64,000 nucleotides of DNA from Halorussus limi (GTDB lineage Archaea; Halobacteriota; Halobacteria; Halobacteriales; Haladaptataceae), in NCBI RefSeq assembly GCF_023238205.1, contig NZ_CP096659.1, positions 558,001-622,000 of the forward strand, read 5' to 3'. Made by a program: the position numbers and the translations under genes. This document shows, one piece after another, positions 25,166 to 32,790 of this stretch (position 1 is its first letter; every line of letters begins with the position of its first letter). Under the pieces are notes generated by a model, which worked only from the letters and a program-made list of their open reading frames with translations, ran no database searches and was not told the DNA's origin.

Positions 25166-26185
25166 ATGTTGCAGGGAATGGACCAGTCGGAGTTCGGGCA
25201 GTTCGTTGCGGCCCTCTGGGAGCGCCAAGGCTGGCAGACGCAGGTCAAGAACGACGACGGCAGGACCTTCGTCGCGGTACAACGACCGAACGGCGGCGAG
25301 GAGGGCCTGCTGTGGGCCATCCCCGACGGCGAAATCGGCGGCCAGCAGGTACAGCAGTTCGCCACGCTCTGCCAGCAGTACGAGGTCTCGGAGTCGGCCA
25401 TCGTCACCGCGGGAACCATCTCGGACCACGCCGAGAAGGTCTCGCAGGGGTCGGGCGTCGAACTCCTCGACGGCGAAGGCGTCGCCCGAATCCTCAAGCA
25501 GAAGGAGTGGACCGACCTCGCCGAGGAGTACGGCGACGGCGGTTCGAGCGCCGACGCCGCGAGCGACGACGGCGGCGACTCCCCGCTGGACCAGTTGCGA
25601 GCGGTCGGCGACCGAGCGGGGTCGAAACTCTCGGGCGCGTTCGGCGGCGCGTCGGTCCCGGTGAAACCCGCGATACTGGTCGTGGTCGTGGTCGCCCTAT
25701 TGGCCGTGGGCGTCCTGTCGGGCGTCTCGATTCCGTTCCTCGGCGGCGGCGGACCGGTCTCCGCCGAGTCGGTCTCGCCTGCGAACAGTACGACGACGCT
25801 GAGCGTCACGTGGAACGCCCGCGTCACCGACACCATCGACCCCGACGAGGGCGACGGCAAGGTCTACCCCGCGCCGCAGGGCAAGCAGTTCGTCCTCGTC
25901 TCCATGCAGTTCGAGAACACCGGACAGGGCACGGTGAACCTGACGAAGAAGTCGTTTAAGTTCCGGACTAACGGGGAGACTTACAGCCACCAACCGCTCG
26001 CCGAGCACGACGGACTCATGGGCCTCGAGATGTCGCCCGGCAACTACTACACCGGTTGGATGGTGTTCACCGTGCCGGAGGGGTCCTCGGGGACGCTAAT
26101 CTACGACCAGAACGCGACCGAGGGCACCGTCGCCGTCGAATTCACGCGCGATTCGAAGCTGGCGGTGAACGTCAGCCAGCGATAG
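25166..26185 (+). CDS. Membrane protein: degenerate Mrr-like endonuclease domain + helix + DUF4352-like domain
   Basis: A 339-residue three-part protein. Residues 1-125 resemble the Mrr-type restriction-endonuclease fold (FGQFVAALWERQGWQTQVKN, then GGQQVQQFATLCQQYEVS and a helix ending DGEGVARIL). However, the catalytic Q/E-x-K strand appears as LLWAIPDG without the lysine, so nuclease activity is doubtful. A Gly/Ser/Asp linker and one transmembrane helix (AILVVVVVALLAVGVLSGVS, about 171-190) follow. Residues 215-339 look like a DUF4352 immunoglobulin-like domain (PQGKQFVLVSMQFENTGQGT) outside the cell. GGTGA 4 nt before the ATG supports this start; an ATG 12 nt downstream is an alternative. 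Confidence 0.7.
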   Translation: MLQGMDQSEFGQFVAALWERQGWQTQVKNDDGRTFVAVQRPNGGEEGLLWAIPDGEIGGQQVQQFATLCQQYEVSESAIVTAGTISDHAEKVSQGSGVELLDGEGVARILKQKEWTDLAEEYGDGGSSADAASDDGGDSPLDQLRAVGDRAGSKLSGAFGGASVPVKPAILVVVVVALLAVGVLSGVSIPFLGGGGPVSAESVSPANSTTTLSVTWNARVTDTIDPDEGDGKVYPAPQGKQFVLVSMQFENTGQGTVNLTKKSFKFRTNGETYSHQPLAEHDGLMGLEMSPGNYYTGWMVFTVPEGSSGTLIYDQNATEGTVAVEFTRDSKLAVNVSQR

Positions 26186-26309
26186 ATACTTTTCACCCGT
26201 TCCGGAAAACGAACCAATCCTGAGGCCGGTAAATTCGGCCGATAACGTGAGAAACGTAGCCGTACGAACCCGGGCAAGGCTTTTGATGATTCCGCCCTAA
26301 TCCGGGTGT

Positions 26310-27950
26310 ATGTGCCCTAACCGGGCCGCGTTGCAACGGGCCCTCGACCGCGGCGAACAGGAGGGCGGCAGCGTCGAGTTCAAAGAGCGACTGACCAGAG
26401 AACTGCACCTCGCCGACGGCCGGATGGAGAGTCTGGCGGCCCAACTCCGCCACCGGGTCCTCTCGGGCGACGGCGAAGCGACGTACGTCGTGGGCGTGAC
26501 CGACGACGGCGGCATCGCGGGAATCGACCACGACGACTTCTCGGAGTCGATGGACGTACTGAGCCTACTTGCCGAGGAGGCCGGTGCGCACATCGAGGAC
26601 GTACAGACGTGGGGCATCACCGACGGCACCGTCACCACGGAGGGAGAGGCCGAGGGTCTCGTCGGCGTCGCCACGATTCGAGAGGGCGCGATGCTCGACA
26701 CCGACAGCGAACACATCGTGGTCGGGACCGCCGGCCACGTCGACCACGGCAAGTCCACGCTGGTCGGGTCGCTCGTCACCGGACAATCCGACGACGGCGA
26801 GGGCGGTACGCGGGGCTTCCTCGACGTGCAACCCCACGAGGTCGAGCGGGGCCTCTCCGCGGACCTCTCGTACGCCGTCTACGGCTTCGACGGCGAGGGG
26901 CCGGTCCGGATGGACAACCCCCACCGCAAGACCGACCGGGCGCGAGTGGTCGAGGAGTCGGACAAACTCGTCTCGTTCGTGGACACCGTGGGCCACGAAC
27001 CGTGGCTCCGGACCACGATTCGGGGGCTGGTGGGCCAGAAACTCGACTACGGCCTGCTGACCGTGGCCGCCGACGACGGCCCTACGAAGACGACCCGCGA
27101 GCATCTGGGCGTCCTGCTGGCGACCGAACTCCCGACCGTCGTCGCCATCACGAAGACCGACGCCGTGACCGAGGAGCGCGTCGCCGAAGTCGAACGCGAG
27201 GTCGAGCGCCTGCTCCGCGACGTGGACAAGACGCCCCTGCTGGTGGACCGCCACGGGGTCGACGCCGCGGTCGAGGAGATAAGCGAGAACGTCGTCCCGG
27301 TCCTGACGACCAGCGCGGTCACGATGGACGGTCTCGACGACCTCGACGAACTGTTCGAGCGACTCCCGAAGACGACCGCGCAGGCCGGGCCCTTCCGCAT
27401 GTACATCGACCGGACGTACTCGGTGACGGGGGTCGGCGCGGTCGCCTCGGGCACCATCATGTCCGGCGAAGTCGAGGCCGGCGACGAACTCCTGCTCGGA
27501 CCGATGGCCGACGGGGCGTTCCGCGAGGTCGAAGTCCGGTCCATCGAGATGCACTACCACCGGGTGGACGAGGCCAAGGCGGGCCGCATCGTCGGCATCG
27601 CGCTGAAGGGCGTCCGCGAGGAGGACATCGAGCGCGGGATGGTCCTGCTCCCGGCCGACGCCGACCCCGAACCGGTCAGGGAGTTCGAGGCGGAGGTGGT
27701 CGTCCTCAACCACCCGACCCGCATCGACGACGGCTACGAACCGGTCGTCCACCTCGAAACCGTGAGCGAGGCCGCGACGTTCCACCCGGAGGGCGGCCAA
27801 CTCCTGCCGGGCGACTCGGGGTCGACCCGGATTCGGTTCAAGTTCCGGCCCTACCTCGTGGAGGAGGGCCAGCGGTTCGTCTTCCGCGAGGGTCAGAGCA
27901 AGGGCGTCGGCACCGTCACCGACGTGAACCCCGGCGAGGGCGACGAGTAG
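26310..27950 (+). CDS. GTPBP1-like translational GTPase
   Basis: A 546-residue GTPase. An N-terminal domain of about 110 residues (VEFKERLTRELHLADGRMES, then ATYVVGVTDDGGIAGIDHDD) matches the N-terminal region of the eukaryote/archaea GTPBP1 family. The G domain follows: G1 GHVDHGKST at about 142-150, G3 VDTVGHEPW near 230, G4 ITKTDA near 280. An EF-Tu-like domain 2 follows (YSVTGVGAVASGTIMSGEVE), then domain 3. GTPBP1 binds aminoacyl-tRNA and has been linked to mRNA turnover in animals; the archaeal role is unclear. The following small membrane gene begins 1 nt after its stop codon. Confidence 0.88.
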   Translation: MCPNRAALQRALDRGEQEGGSVEFKERLTRELHLADGRMESLAAQLRHRVLSGDGEATYVVGVTDDGGIAGIDHDDFSESMDVLSLLAEEAGAHIEDVQTWGITDGTVTTEGEAEGLVGVATIREGAMLDTDSEHIVVGTAGHVDHGKSTLVGSLVTGQSDDGEGGTRGFLDVQPHEVERGLSADLSYAVYGFDGEGPVRMDNPHRKTDRARVVEESDKLVSFVDTVGHEPWLRTTIRGLVGQKLDYGLLTVAADDGPTKTTREHLGVLLATELPTVVAITKTDAVTEERVAEVEREVERLLRDVDKTPLLVDRHGVDAAVEEISENVVPVLTTSAVTMDGLDDLDELFERLPKTTAQAGPFRMYIDRTYSVTGVGAVASGTIMSGEVEAGDELLLGPMADGAFREVEVRSIEMHYHRVDEAKAGRIVGIALKGVREEDIERGMVLLPADADPEPVREFEAEVVVLNHPTRIDDGYEPVVHLETVSEAATFHPEGGQLLPGDSGSTRIRFKFRPYLVEEGQRFVFREGQSKGVGTVTDVNPGEGDE

Positions 27951-27951
27951 G

Positions 27952-28272
27952 GTGGACCGAGACCGACTCGTCGACCTCGCCACGAAGGCGTTCGTGGCCG
28001 CGCTGTTCGTCCTCAGCTCCCTCGGACTCGTCGTCGCGGTCCGGACCGGCGGGGGCGTCGTCTCGGCGGCGTTCGCGGTCTACCTGACCGCGCTCCTGTT
28101 CGGTGGCGTCTTCCGGGACGCGATGGACGCCCGGGGCTGGCAGGTGGCGTTCTTCGGCGGCGTCGCGCTCTGGGGCGGTTACGAGTACGCCACCACTGGC
28201 GACCTGTTCTCGCTACTGCTCGCGGTGTTGGGCGTCGTGATGGTAGCCGCGAATCTGCTGGACCTCAGATGA
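27952..28272 (+). CDS. Small three-helix membrane protein (copy A)
   Basis: A 106-residue integral membrane protein starting with GTG, directly after the stop of the GTPase gene (1-nt gap), so it is probably co-transcribed and translationally coupled. Three or four hydrophobic helices are visible (LATKAFVAALFVLSSLGLVV, then AAFAVYLTALLFGGVF, then WQVAFFGGVALWGGYEY). A downstream gene in the same direction has the same pattern, including a short conserved W-Q-x-A-FFGG followed by G-x-EYA, so the two are tandem paralogues. Function unknown. Confidence 0.75.
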   Translation: MDRDRLVDLATKAFVAALFVLSSLGLVVAVRTGGGVVSAAFAVYLTALLFGGVFRDAMDARGWQVAFFGGVALWGGYEYATTGDLFSLLLAVLGVVMVAANLLDLR

Positions 28273-28315
28273 CGAGCTACTAACTCTTTTCCGACTGGCC
28301 TTCGCAGGACTCTCT

Positions 28316-28666
28316 GTGACCCGACCCTCGCCCTCCCGAACGCGATTCGACGTGACGCTCGTCGCGAGAATTTTCGTCAGCCTGCTCTTTCTGGTCTCGC
28401 TGGCGGCCGCGGTGGGAACCGTGTGGTCCGGCGACTCCGACTCGTTGACGACGGTCGCGGGCAGTCTCTACGTCACCGGGGCGCTCGCGGTCGGCGTCTT
28501 CCTCGACGTGACCGACACGCCGCGCTGGCAGGCGGCGTTCTTCGGCGGGATGGTCGTCTTCGGGTTAGCAGAGTACGCGGCCTCGCCCGACTGGTTCGAC
28601 CTGCTGTTGGTCGCGGCGGGCGCGGCGATGCTCGTCGCCCTCGCGCTCGACGCTCGGTCGGGGTAA
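28316..28666 (+). CDS. Small three-helix membrane protein (copy B)
   Basis: A 116-residue paralogue of the preceding gene, also starting with GTG, 43 nt after it. The aligned signature is WQAAFFGGMVVFGLAEYA in helix three and a shared F-x-D-x-x-D-x-x-x-WQ loop before it. The N-terminal 15 residues (TRPSPSRTRFDVTLVA) differ from copy A. The TTTT run at 28285-28288 between the two genes may end transcription of copy A. Function unknown; both copies could form a heteromer. Confidence 0.75.
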   Translation: MTRPSPSRTRFDVTLVARIFVSLLFLVSLAAAVGTVWSGDSDSLTTVAGSLYVTGALAVGVFLDVTDTPRWQAAFFGGMVVFGLAEYAASPDWFDLLLVAAGAAMLVALALDARSG

Positions 28667-29374
28667 TCACCGCCGCCACGGCAACGCTCCGGTGTCCGCG
28701 AGCGAGTCCAGCGACGACAGCGAGTGGTGGGGTTCCGGGTCCGGGTCCGCGGTCCCCTCGCCCTCTGCGGGCACCCAGACCGACCGCAGGCCCGCGGCGT
28801 GGGCACCCGCCACGTCCGACGACAGGGAGTTGCCGACGTGGACCGCGCGGCCGCTCTCGACGCCCAACTCCGCCAGCGCGACCTCGAACGGTTCGGGGTC
28901 GGGTTTGGCCGCCGCGTCGTGGCCCGCGAAGACGACCGCCTCGAAGTGTCCGGCGAGACCGGCCGACTCCAGTTTCGCGGTCTGCATCTCCGGCGGACCG
29001 TTCGTCACGACGCCGAGGGCGTGGTCGGCCGCGAGCGCGTCCAGCGCCTCGGTCGCGCCGGGGAGGAGTTCGACTCTGGAGTGGTCCCGCTCCGAGCGGA
29101 AGGCCTCGGCGACCCTCCGGCCGCGCTCGGGTTCGTAACCCCGGTCCGCGGCGATTTCGGCGAAGCAGTTCGACCGGCCCTCCGCGATGGAGACGCCGGG
29201 CGCGAGGTGGTCGTCGAACCGGTCGAAGTACTCGCCGACCTCGAAGAACGAGTCGACGCCCGCCGACTCGAAGGCGACGTCGAGCAGTCGGCCGGGCGAG
29301 CGTTCGTACTCCACGAGCGTCCCGTCGAGGTCGAACAGGACGGCGTCCGCGTCTGCGAGCGCACTGTCGGGCAT
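28667..29374 (-). CDS. HAD-superfamily phosphatase
   Basis: A 235-residue HAD hydrolase of subfamily I. Motif I FDLDGTLVEY is at about residues 14-23 (nucleophile Asp), motif II VVTNGPPEM near 119, motif III KPDPEPF near 157, and motif IV GNSLSSDVAGA near 177. In the canonical order Asp-Thr/Ser-Lys-Asp all four are present. The substrate is unknown; in this subclass phosphoglycolate, sugar phosphates or nucleotides are typical. Its stop codon directly abuts the stop of the convergent membrane-protein gene (no intergenic nucleotides). Confidence 0.87.
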   Translation of the reverse strand: MPDSALADADAVLFDLDGTLVEYERSPGRLLDVAFESAGVDSFFEVGEYFDRFDDHLAPGVSIAEGRSNCFAEIAADRGYEPERGRRVAEAFRSERDHSRVELLPGATEALDALAADHALGVVTNGPPEMQTAKLESAGLAGHFEAVVFAGHDAAAKPDPEPFEVALAELGVESGRAVHVGNSLSSDVAGAHAAGLRSVWVPAEGEGTADPDPEPHHSLSSLDSLADTGALPWRR

Positions 29375-29566
29375 TTCTCGATAGCGCCGTGAACCGCGGA
29401 GGGAAAAATTGTGTCGGTCGCGCGAGGGTCGCGTCGAGACGAAACGGACCGCGCGCCGGGGTCGCGTCGATTCGACCGATTGCGACCCGTCCCGGGGTGT
29501 CAGCGGCGGAACGTTTGTCGTGCGGGAGGCCAAGCATTAAGTTGAGGCTGTGAGAATTCCGACCGA

Positions 29567-30472
29567 ATGGCAGGCGAAGATGTCGGCGAGCCGTCGGGAG
29601 CGGACGACTCGCTGGAGGGGTGGCTCGACGCGAAGGCCGAGGAGTTGGGCGTGGGCCGCGACGAGTTGCTCGCACGCCTCCGGAGCGGCGACGCCCCCGA
29701 GGGCGCGGCCGACGCCGAGGCGTTCGAGGCGCTCCGCCGGGAGTTCGGCGAGCGCCTGTCGGCGACCCGCGAGGAGTTCGAGACCCAACTCGCCGAGGTC
29801 GAGACCGACCTCGCCGACGCCGAGGACGACTTCGACGAGAAGATTCAGGACGTGCGCGACCGGGTGGTGCAGGTCAAGCGCGAGGCCGACGGGAAAGCGC
29901 CCGCCGACCACGACCACCCGGACCTGCGCGAGCGAACCGAGGGCGTGGCCGACCGCGCCGACAGACTCGCCGACGAACTCGACGCGCTCTCCGAGAGCGT
30001 GTCGGAACTCGACGACCGGGTCGAGACCGGGTTCGAGAACTACGAGGACGTGCTGGAGTACCTGACGGACGCGACCGACGACATTCAGGACAGACTCGCC
30101 ACGCTCGCGGAGATCACCGTGGAGTTGCGCGACCAGACCCGAACGCTGACCGCGCGCCACGCCGCCCGCGCGGCGGCCGACGAACTCGCACACCTCGCCA
30201 ACCGCCGGGGCGTCGAGAGCGCGAACTGCGGCCACTGCCGCGAGACGGTCCACGTCGGACTGCTCGCCGAACCCAAGTGTCCCCACTGCGCGAGCACCTT
30301 CAACGACGTCGAACCAAAGCAGGGACTGTTCGGGTCGGCCAAACTCGTCGTCGGCGACCCGCCCGCGCTGGAGGGCGAGCGCGCCGACTGGGACCTCGGG
30401 AGCGTGACGGACGCCGACGAACCGGACGTCGGCGCGGCGTTGGACGACATCCTCTCGGAGGACGACGGATGA
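29567..30472 (+). CDS. Coiled-coil protein with C-terminal zinc ribbon
   Basis: A 301-residue acidic protein. Residues 15-200 are almost continuous helix with heptad character (EEFETQLAEVETDLADAEDD, then RADRLADELDALSESVSELD), so a long coiled coil is predicted. A zinc ribbon follows at about 223-245 with C-G-H-C then C-P-H-C (two CxxC pairs 17 residues apart). The end is acidic and disordered. The gene overlaps the next one by 4 nt (ATGA), indicating coupled translation. No nucleic-acid enzyme motif is visible; bridging or scaffold roles are possible. The family is widespread in haloarchaea but I know no assigned function. Confidence 0.75.
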   Translation: MAGEDVGEPSGADDSLEGWLDAKAEELGVGRDELLARLRSGDAPEGAADAEAFEALRREFGERLSATREEFETQLAEVETDLADAEDDFDEKIQDVRDRVVQVKREADGKAPADHDHPDLRERTEGVADRADRLADELDALSESVSELDDRVETGFENYEDVLEYLTDATDDIQDRLATLAEITVELRDQTRTLTARHAARAAADELAHLANRRGVESANCGHCRETVHVGLLAEPKCPHCASTFNDVEPKQGLFGSAKLVVGDPPALEGERADWDLGSVTDADEPDVGAALDDILSEDDG

Positions 30473-31173
30473 GCGACGACCGCGACGGGCGCGACGGAGA
30501 CCGCAACGGCCGACCAAAGGACGACCGGGAGCGCGGCGACCGCCCCGCGGCCGGTCCAGAGGACGGGGCCGACGCCGACCGACGCGACCGGGACGAACCG
30601 CTCGGGGACCTCGCCGCGGAGGTCCGCGGCCGGACCGGCGAGCGCGCGACCCGAGTGCCGGACGACGAACGCGCAGACCGCGCGGACCGCTCGGAGCGGG
30701 AGGGTCCGCTGGCCGACGTGGCCGCGGCGGTGGACGAGCGACGGAACCGGTCGCGCGACGACGCCGACGCCTTCGAATCGGTCGAGGTGGGCGACCTCGA
30801 CGGCGAGCGACTCTGGGAGCAGTTGGCCGCCGACGAGGACGGGACGACGGTCGCGGTCCCGTCCGAGCAGGCCGCCGACGCGGGGGCCTCGACCGACCGC
30901 GACGTGCGGACGATTCCGAAGGCGACCTGCCACGGGTGTCCGCACGTCGGCGACCCGCCGGAACTGACCTGCACACGCGACGGCACCGAGATTCTGGCGA
31001 TGCCCGACACCGACCACTTCCGGGTCGCTGGCTGTCCGATGGTGGTGGACGGCGAGGAGGACATCGGCAGTATCGCCGTCGGAGGCGGCGACGCTCCCGA
31101 CGGCGACGGCACCGCAGGGGGCGGCGACGCCCCGGACGACCGCGACGGGGAACCGCACGCCGCCGACTCCTAG
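30469..31173 (+). CDS. Cys-rich conserved protein, partner of the coiled-coil/zinc-ribbon protein
   Basis: A 234-residue protein. Residues 1-50 and 200-234 are very polar and disordered (Arg/Asp/Gly rich). Two short related sections, EPLGDLAAEV near 43 and GPLADVAAAVDERRNRSRDD near 84, may be helices that repeat. A compact Cys cluster is near residues 155-195: TCHGCPHVGDPPELTC then GCPMV. It could bind one metal ion. Start codon ATG overlaps the previous stop by 4 nt, so both proteins are made together and may form a complex. Function unknown. Confidence 0.68.
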   Translation: MSDDRDGRDGDRNGRPKDDRERGDRPAAGPEDGADADRRDRDEPLGDLAAEVRGRTGERATRVPDDERADRADRSEREGPLADVAAAVDERRNRSRDDADAFESVEVGDLDGERLWEQLAADEDGTTVAVPSEQAADAGASTDRDVRTIPKATCHGCPHVGDPPELTCTRDGTEILAMPDTDHFRVAGCPMVVDGEEDIGSIAVGGGDAPDGDGTAGGGDAPDDRDGEPHAADS

Positions 31174-31210
31174 CCGACCGAACTATCCAATCGGAGCGCC
31201 AACTACGACC

Positions 31211-31726
31211 GTGTTCCAGAACCTCGGCGAGACGGCGCTCCGAGTAGTCGAGCAGTACGGCTACTTCGCGGTCGCGTTGTTCACGTTTCTGGAGGCGTCG
31301 CTGCTGTTCCCGCTCCTGCCGAGCGAGGTGGTCGTGCCGGGCGCGGCGGCCCTGCTCGTCGGCGGTCCCGCGACGTTCGCGCTGTTCGTCGCGTCGGTGG
31401 TCGTCGGCACGACCGCCGGGAGCCTGTTCGCGTACCACGTCTTCGGCGAGCGAGGGCGCTCGGCGCTCGCCGCCCGCGGAGGATGGCTCCGCGTCTCGGA
31501 GGATCGACTGGAGCGCACCACCGGGTGGTTCCGCCGGTGGGGCGAGAGTTCGGTCCTCTGGGGCCGCCTGCTCCCGGTCCTCCGGTCGGTGGTCTCGGTC
31601 CCCGCCGGTCTCGCGGGGATGGGTCGCCGGAAGTTCACGCTCTACTCGGCGGCGGGCGCGCTCGCCTTCGCCGTGGTCGTGGCCGCGGCCGTCGAGACCG
31701 GAGTCCACCTGACCGGTGTCGCCTAG
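31211..31726 (+). CDS. DedA/VTT-family membrane protein
   Basis: A 171-residue DedA-like membrane protein. It starts with GTG. The family features visible are the early YGYFAVALFTFLEASLLFPL-type segment with glutamate and the P-L-L-P-S-E re-entrant region, the central G-x-x-x-A-YHVFGERGR-type loop, and RLLPVLRSVVSVPAGLAGM, the conserved R-x-x-P-x-x-R region. VTT proteins are thought to act as lipid scramblases or flippases (in bacteria, undecaprenyl-phosphate or phosphatidylethanolamine translocation). In archaea the lipid is presumably dolichyl phosphate or an ether lipid. It may be co-transcribed with the genes before it (gap 37 nt). Confidence 0.87.
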   Translation: MFQNLGETALRVVEQYGYFAVALFTFLEASLLFPLLPSEVVVPGAAALLVGGPATFALFVASVVVGTTAGSLFAYHVFGERGRSALAARGGWLRVSEDRLERTTGWFRRWGESSVLWGRLLPVLRSVVSVPAGLAGMGRRKFTLYSAAGALAFAVVVAAAVETGVHLTGVA

Positions 31727-31820
31727 GAGAAGCGCCGGACCGCTCGGACTCGATTCGCCGTTCGCCGTCTCTCACGCGGCGAGCGTGGCGCTTATCAGTA
31801 CCCGTCAGTTACCTCCGAGC

Positions 31821-32150
31821 ATGCAATTCTGCGACGAATGCGGCTCCATGATGAAGTCGATGGGGTCGAAGATGGTCTGTACGAACGACGAGTGTCAGGA
31901 TACGACCGAGAAGGACGAGGAGGTGGCCGCCGAGTTCGTCTCGACCGAGGAGCAGAGCGGCGACGAGGTCATCGAGACCACCGAGGACGCCAACTTCGAG
32001 GGGAAACCGACCGCCGACGACGTGATTTGTGACGAGTGCGGCCACGACGAGGCGTGGTACACCATCAAGCAGACCGGTTCGGCCGACGAACCGCCGACGC
32101 GCTTCTTCAAGTGTCAGGAGTGCGGCCACCGCTGGCGCGAGTACAGCTAA
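31821..32150 (+). CDS. Transcription factor S (TFIIS-like)
   Basis: A 109-residue archaeal transcript-cleavage factor, related to the RNA polymerase Rpa12/Rpb9 subunits and TFIIS. The N-terminal zinc ribbon is FCDECGSMM with a second CxxxxC pair (CTNDEC). The C-terminal ribbon is CDECGHDEAWY with CQECGHRW. Between them the catalytic acidic pair of TFIIS is visible in SADEPPTRFFKC. The protein reaches the polymerase active site to rescue stalled complexes. The start ATG follows a short run of promoter-like sequence; no SD is visible. It is convergent with a DCC-family gene. Confidence 0.93.
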   Translation: MQFCDECGSMMKSMGSKMVCTNDECQDTTEKDEEVAAEFVSTEEQSGDEVIETTEDANFEGKPTADDVICDECGHDEAWYTIKQTGSADEPPTRFFKCQECGHRWREYS

Positions 32151-32169
32151 CGGACTCGTTTCGGCCCTA

Positions 32170-32553
32170 CTACTCCCTCTGGTCGCGCCGCGCGGGCGGC
32201 GTCTTCGAGAGGATTTGGCCCAACTCGCCCCGGCGGTCGGCGACCTCCCGGTAGGCGGTCTCGCGGAACGCCTCGTAGTCCTCGAAGTTCCCGAGGAACC
32301 GGACCAGCGGGCGGAGGTCCTCGCCGACGTTCGACCGGACGAGCGCCTGCTCCAGCGACTCGCCGCAGGAGTAGACCTCGCCGTCGGCCAGCAGGTGCGA
32401 ACACTCCTCGTGGTCGTCGGGCAGGCGCTCGCGCTGGTCGTCGGTGAGTTCCGAGAAGCCGACGATTTCGAAGTCCGACCGCTTCTCGAAGAAGTCGGCC
32501 CACCACGTGCAGAACCCGCAGTCGTCGTCGAAGACGAGAGTAGCGTCGCTCAT
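32170..32553 (-). CDS. DCC-family thiol-disulfide protein (DUF393)
   Basis: A 127-residue soluble protein of the DCC (DUF393) family. The name-giving motif is intact: VFDDDCGFCTWWADFFEKRS, Cys at 12 and 15. These proteins are thioredoxin-like and likely carry out thiol-disulfide exchange. It has the usual second region (ECSHLLADGEVYSCGESLEQ) and a helical end. Partners unknown; the gene is alone and convergent with transcription factor S. Confidence 0.85.
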   Translation of the reverse strand: MSDATLVFDDDCGFCTWWADFFEKRSDFEIVGFSELTDDQRERLPDDHEECSHLLADGEVYSCGESLEQALVRSNVGEDLRPLVRFLGNFEDYEAFRETAYREVADRRGELGQILSKTPPARRDQRE

Positions 32554-32790
32554 ATTCGGACGAACGGGGGTCGGAAACTAATTCCTACTGGAATCGGTCG
32601 TCCGGCGCGTCGGCGGTCGGGGGTTCGCGTCGGCGGTCGCTGTTCACATCGGCAGTCGCGGTCCGGGTCGCGAGCGCGTGTCCCCGATTATCCGGGTCCG
32701 GCGCCGAGGTGGATAATTGTTTACTCGGGTTCGAGTGGCAAGTTTCACTCCTTCCCGACGTTTTAGCCCCCGTAGCGCGTAGGATGTGGT

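Noticed and set aside
29537-31708. Long antisense frame over the coiled-coil pair and DedA
   Set aside because: Arg/Pro-rich shadow translation; sense-strand genes have recognisable domains.
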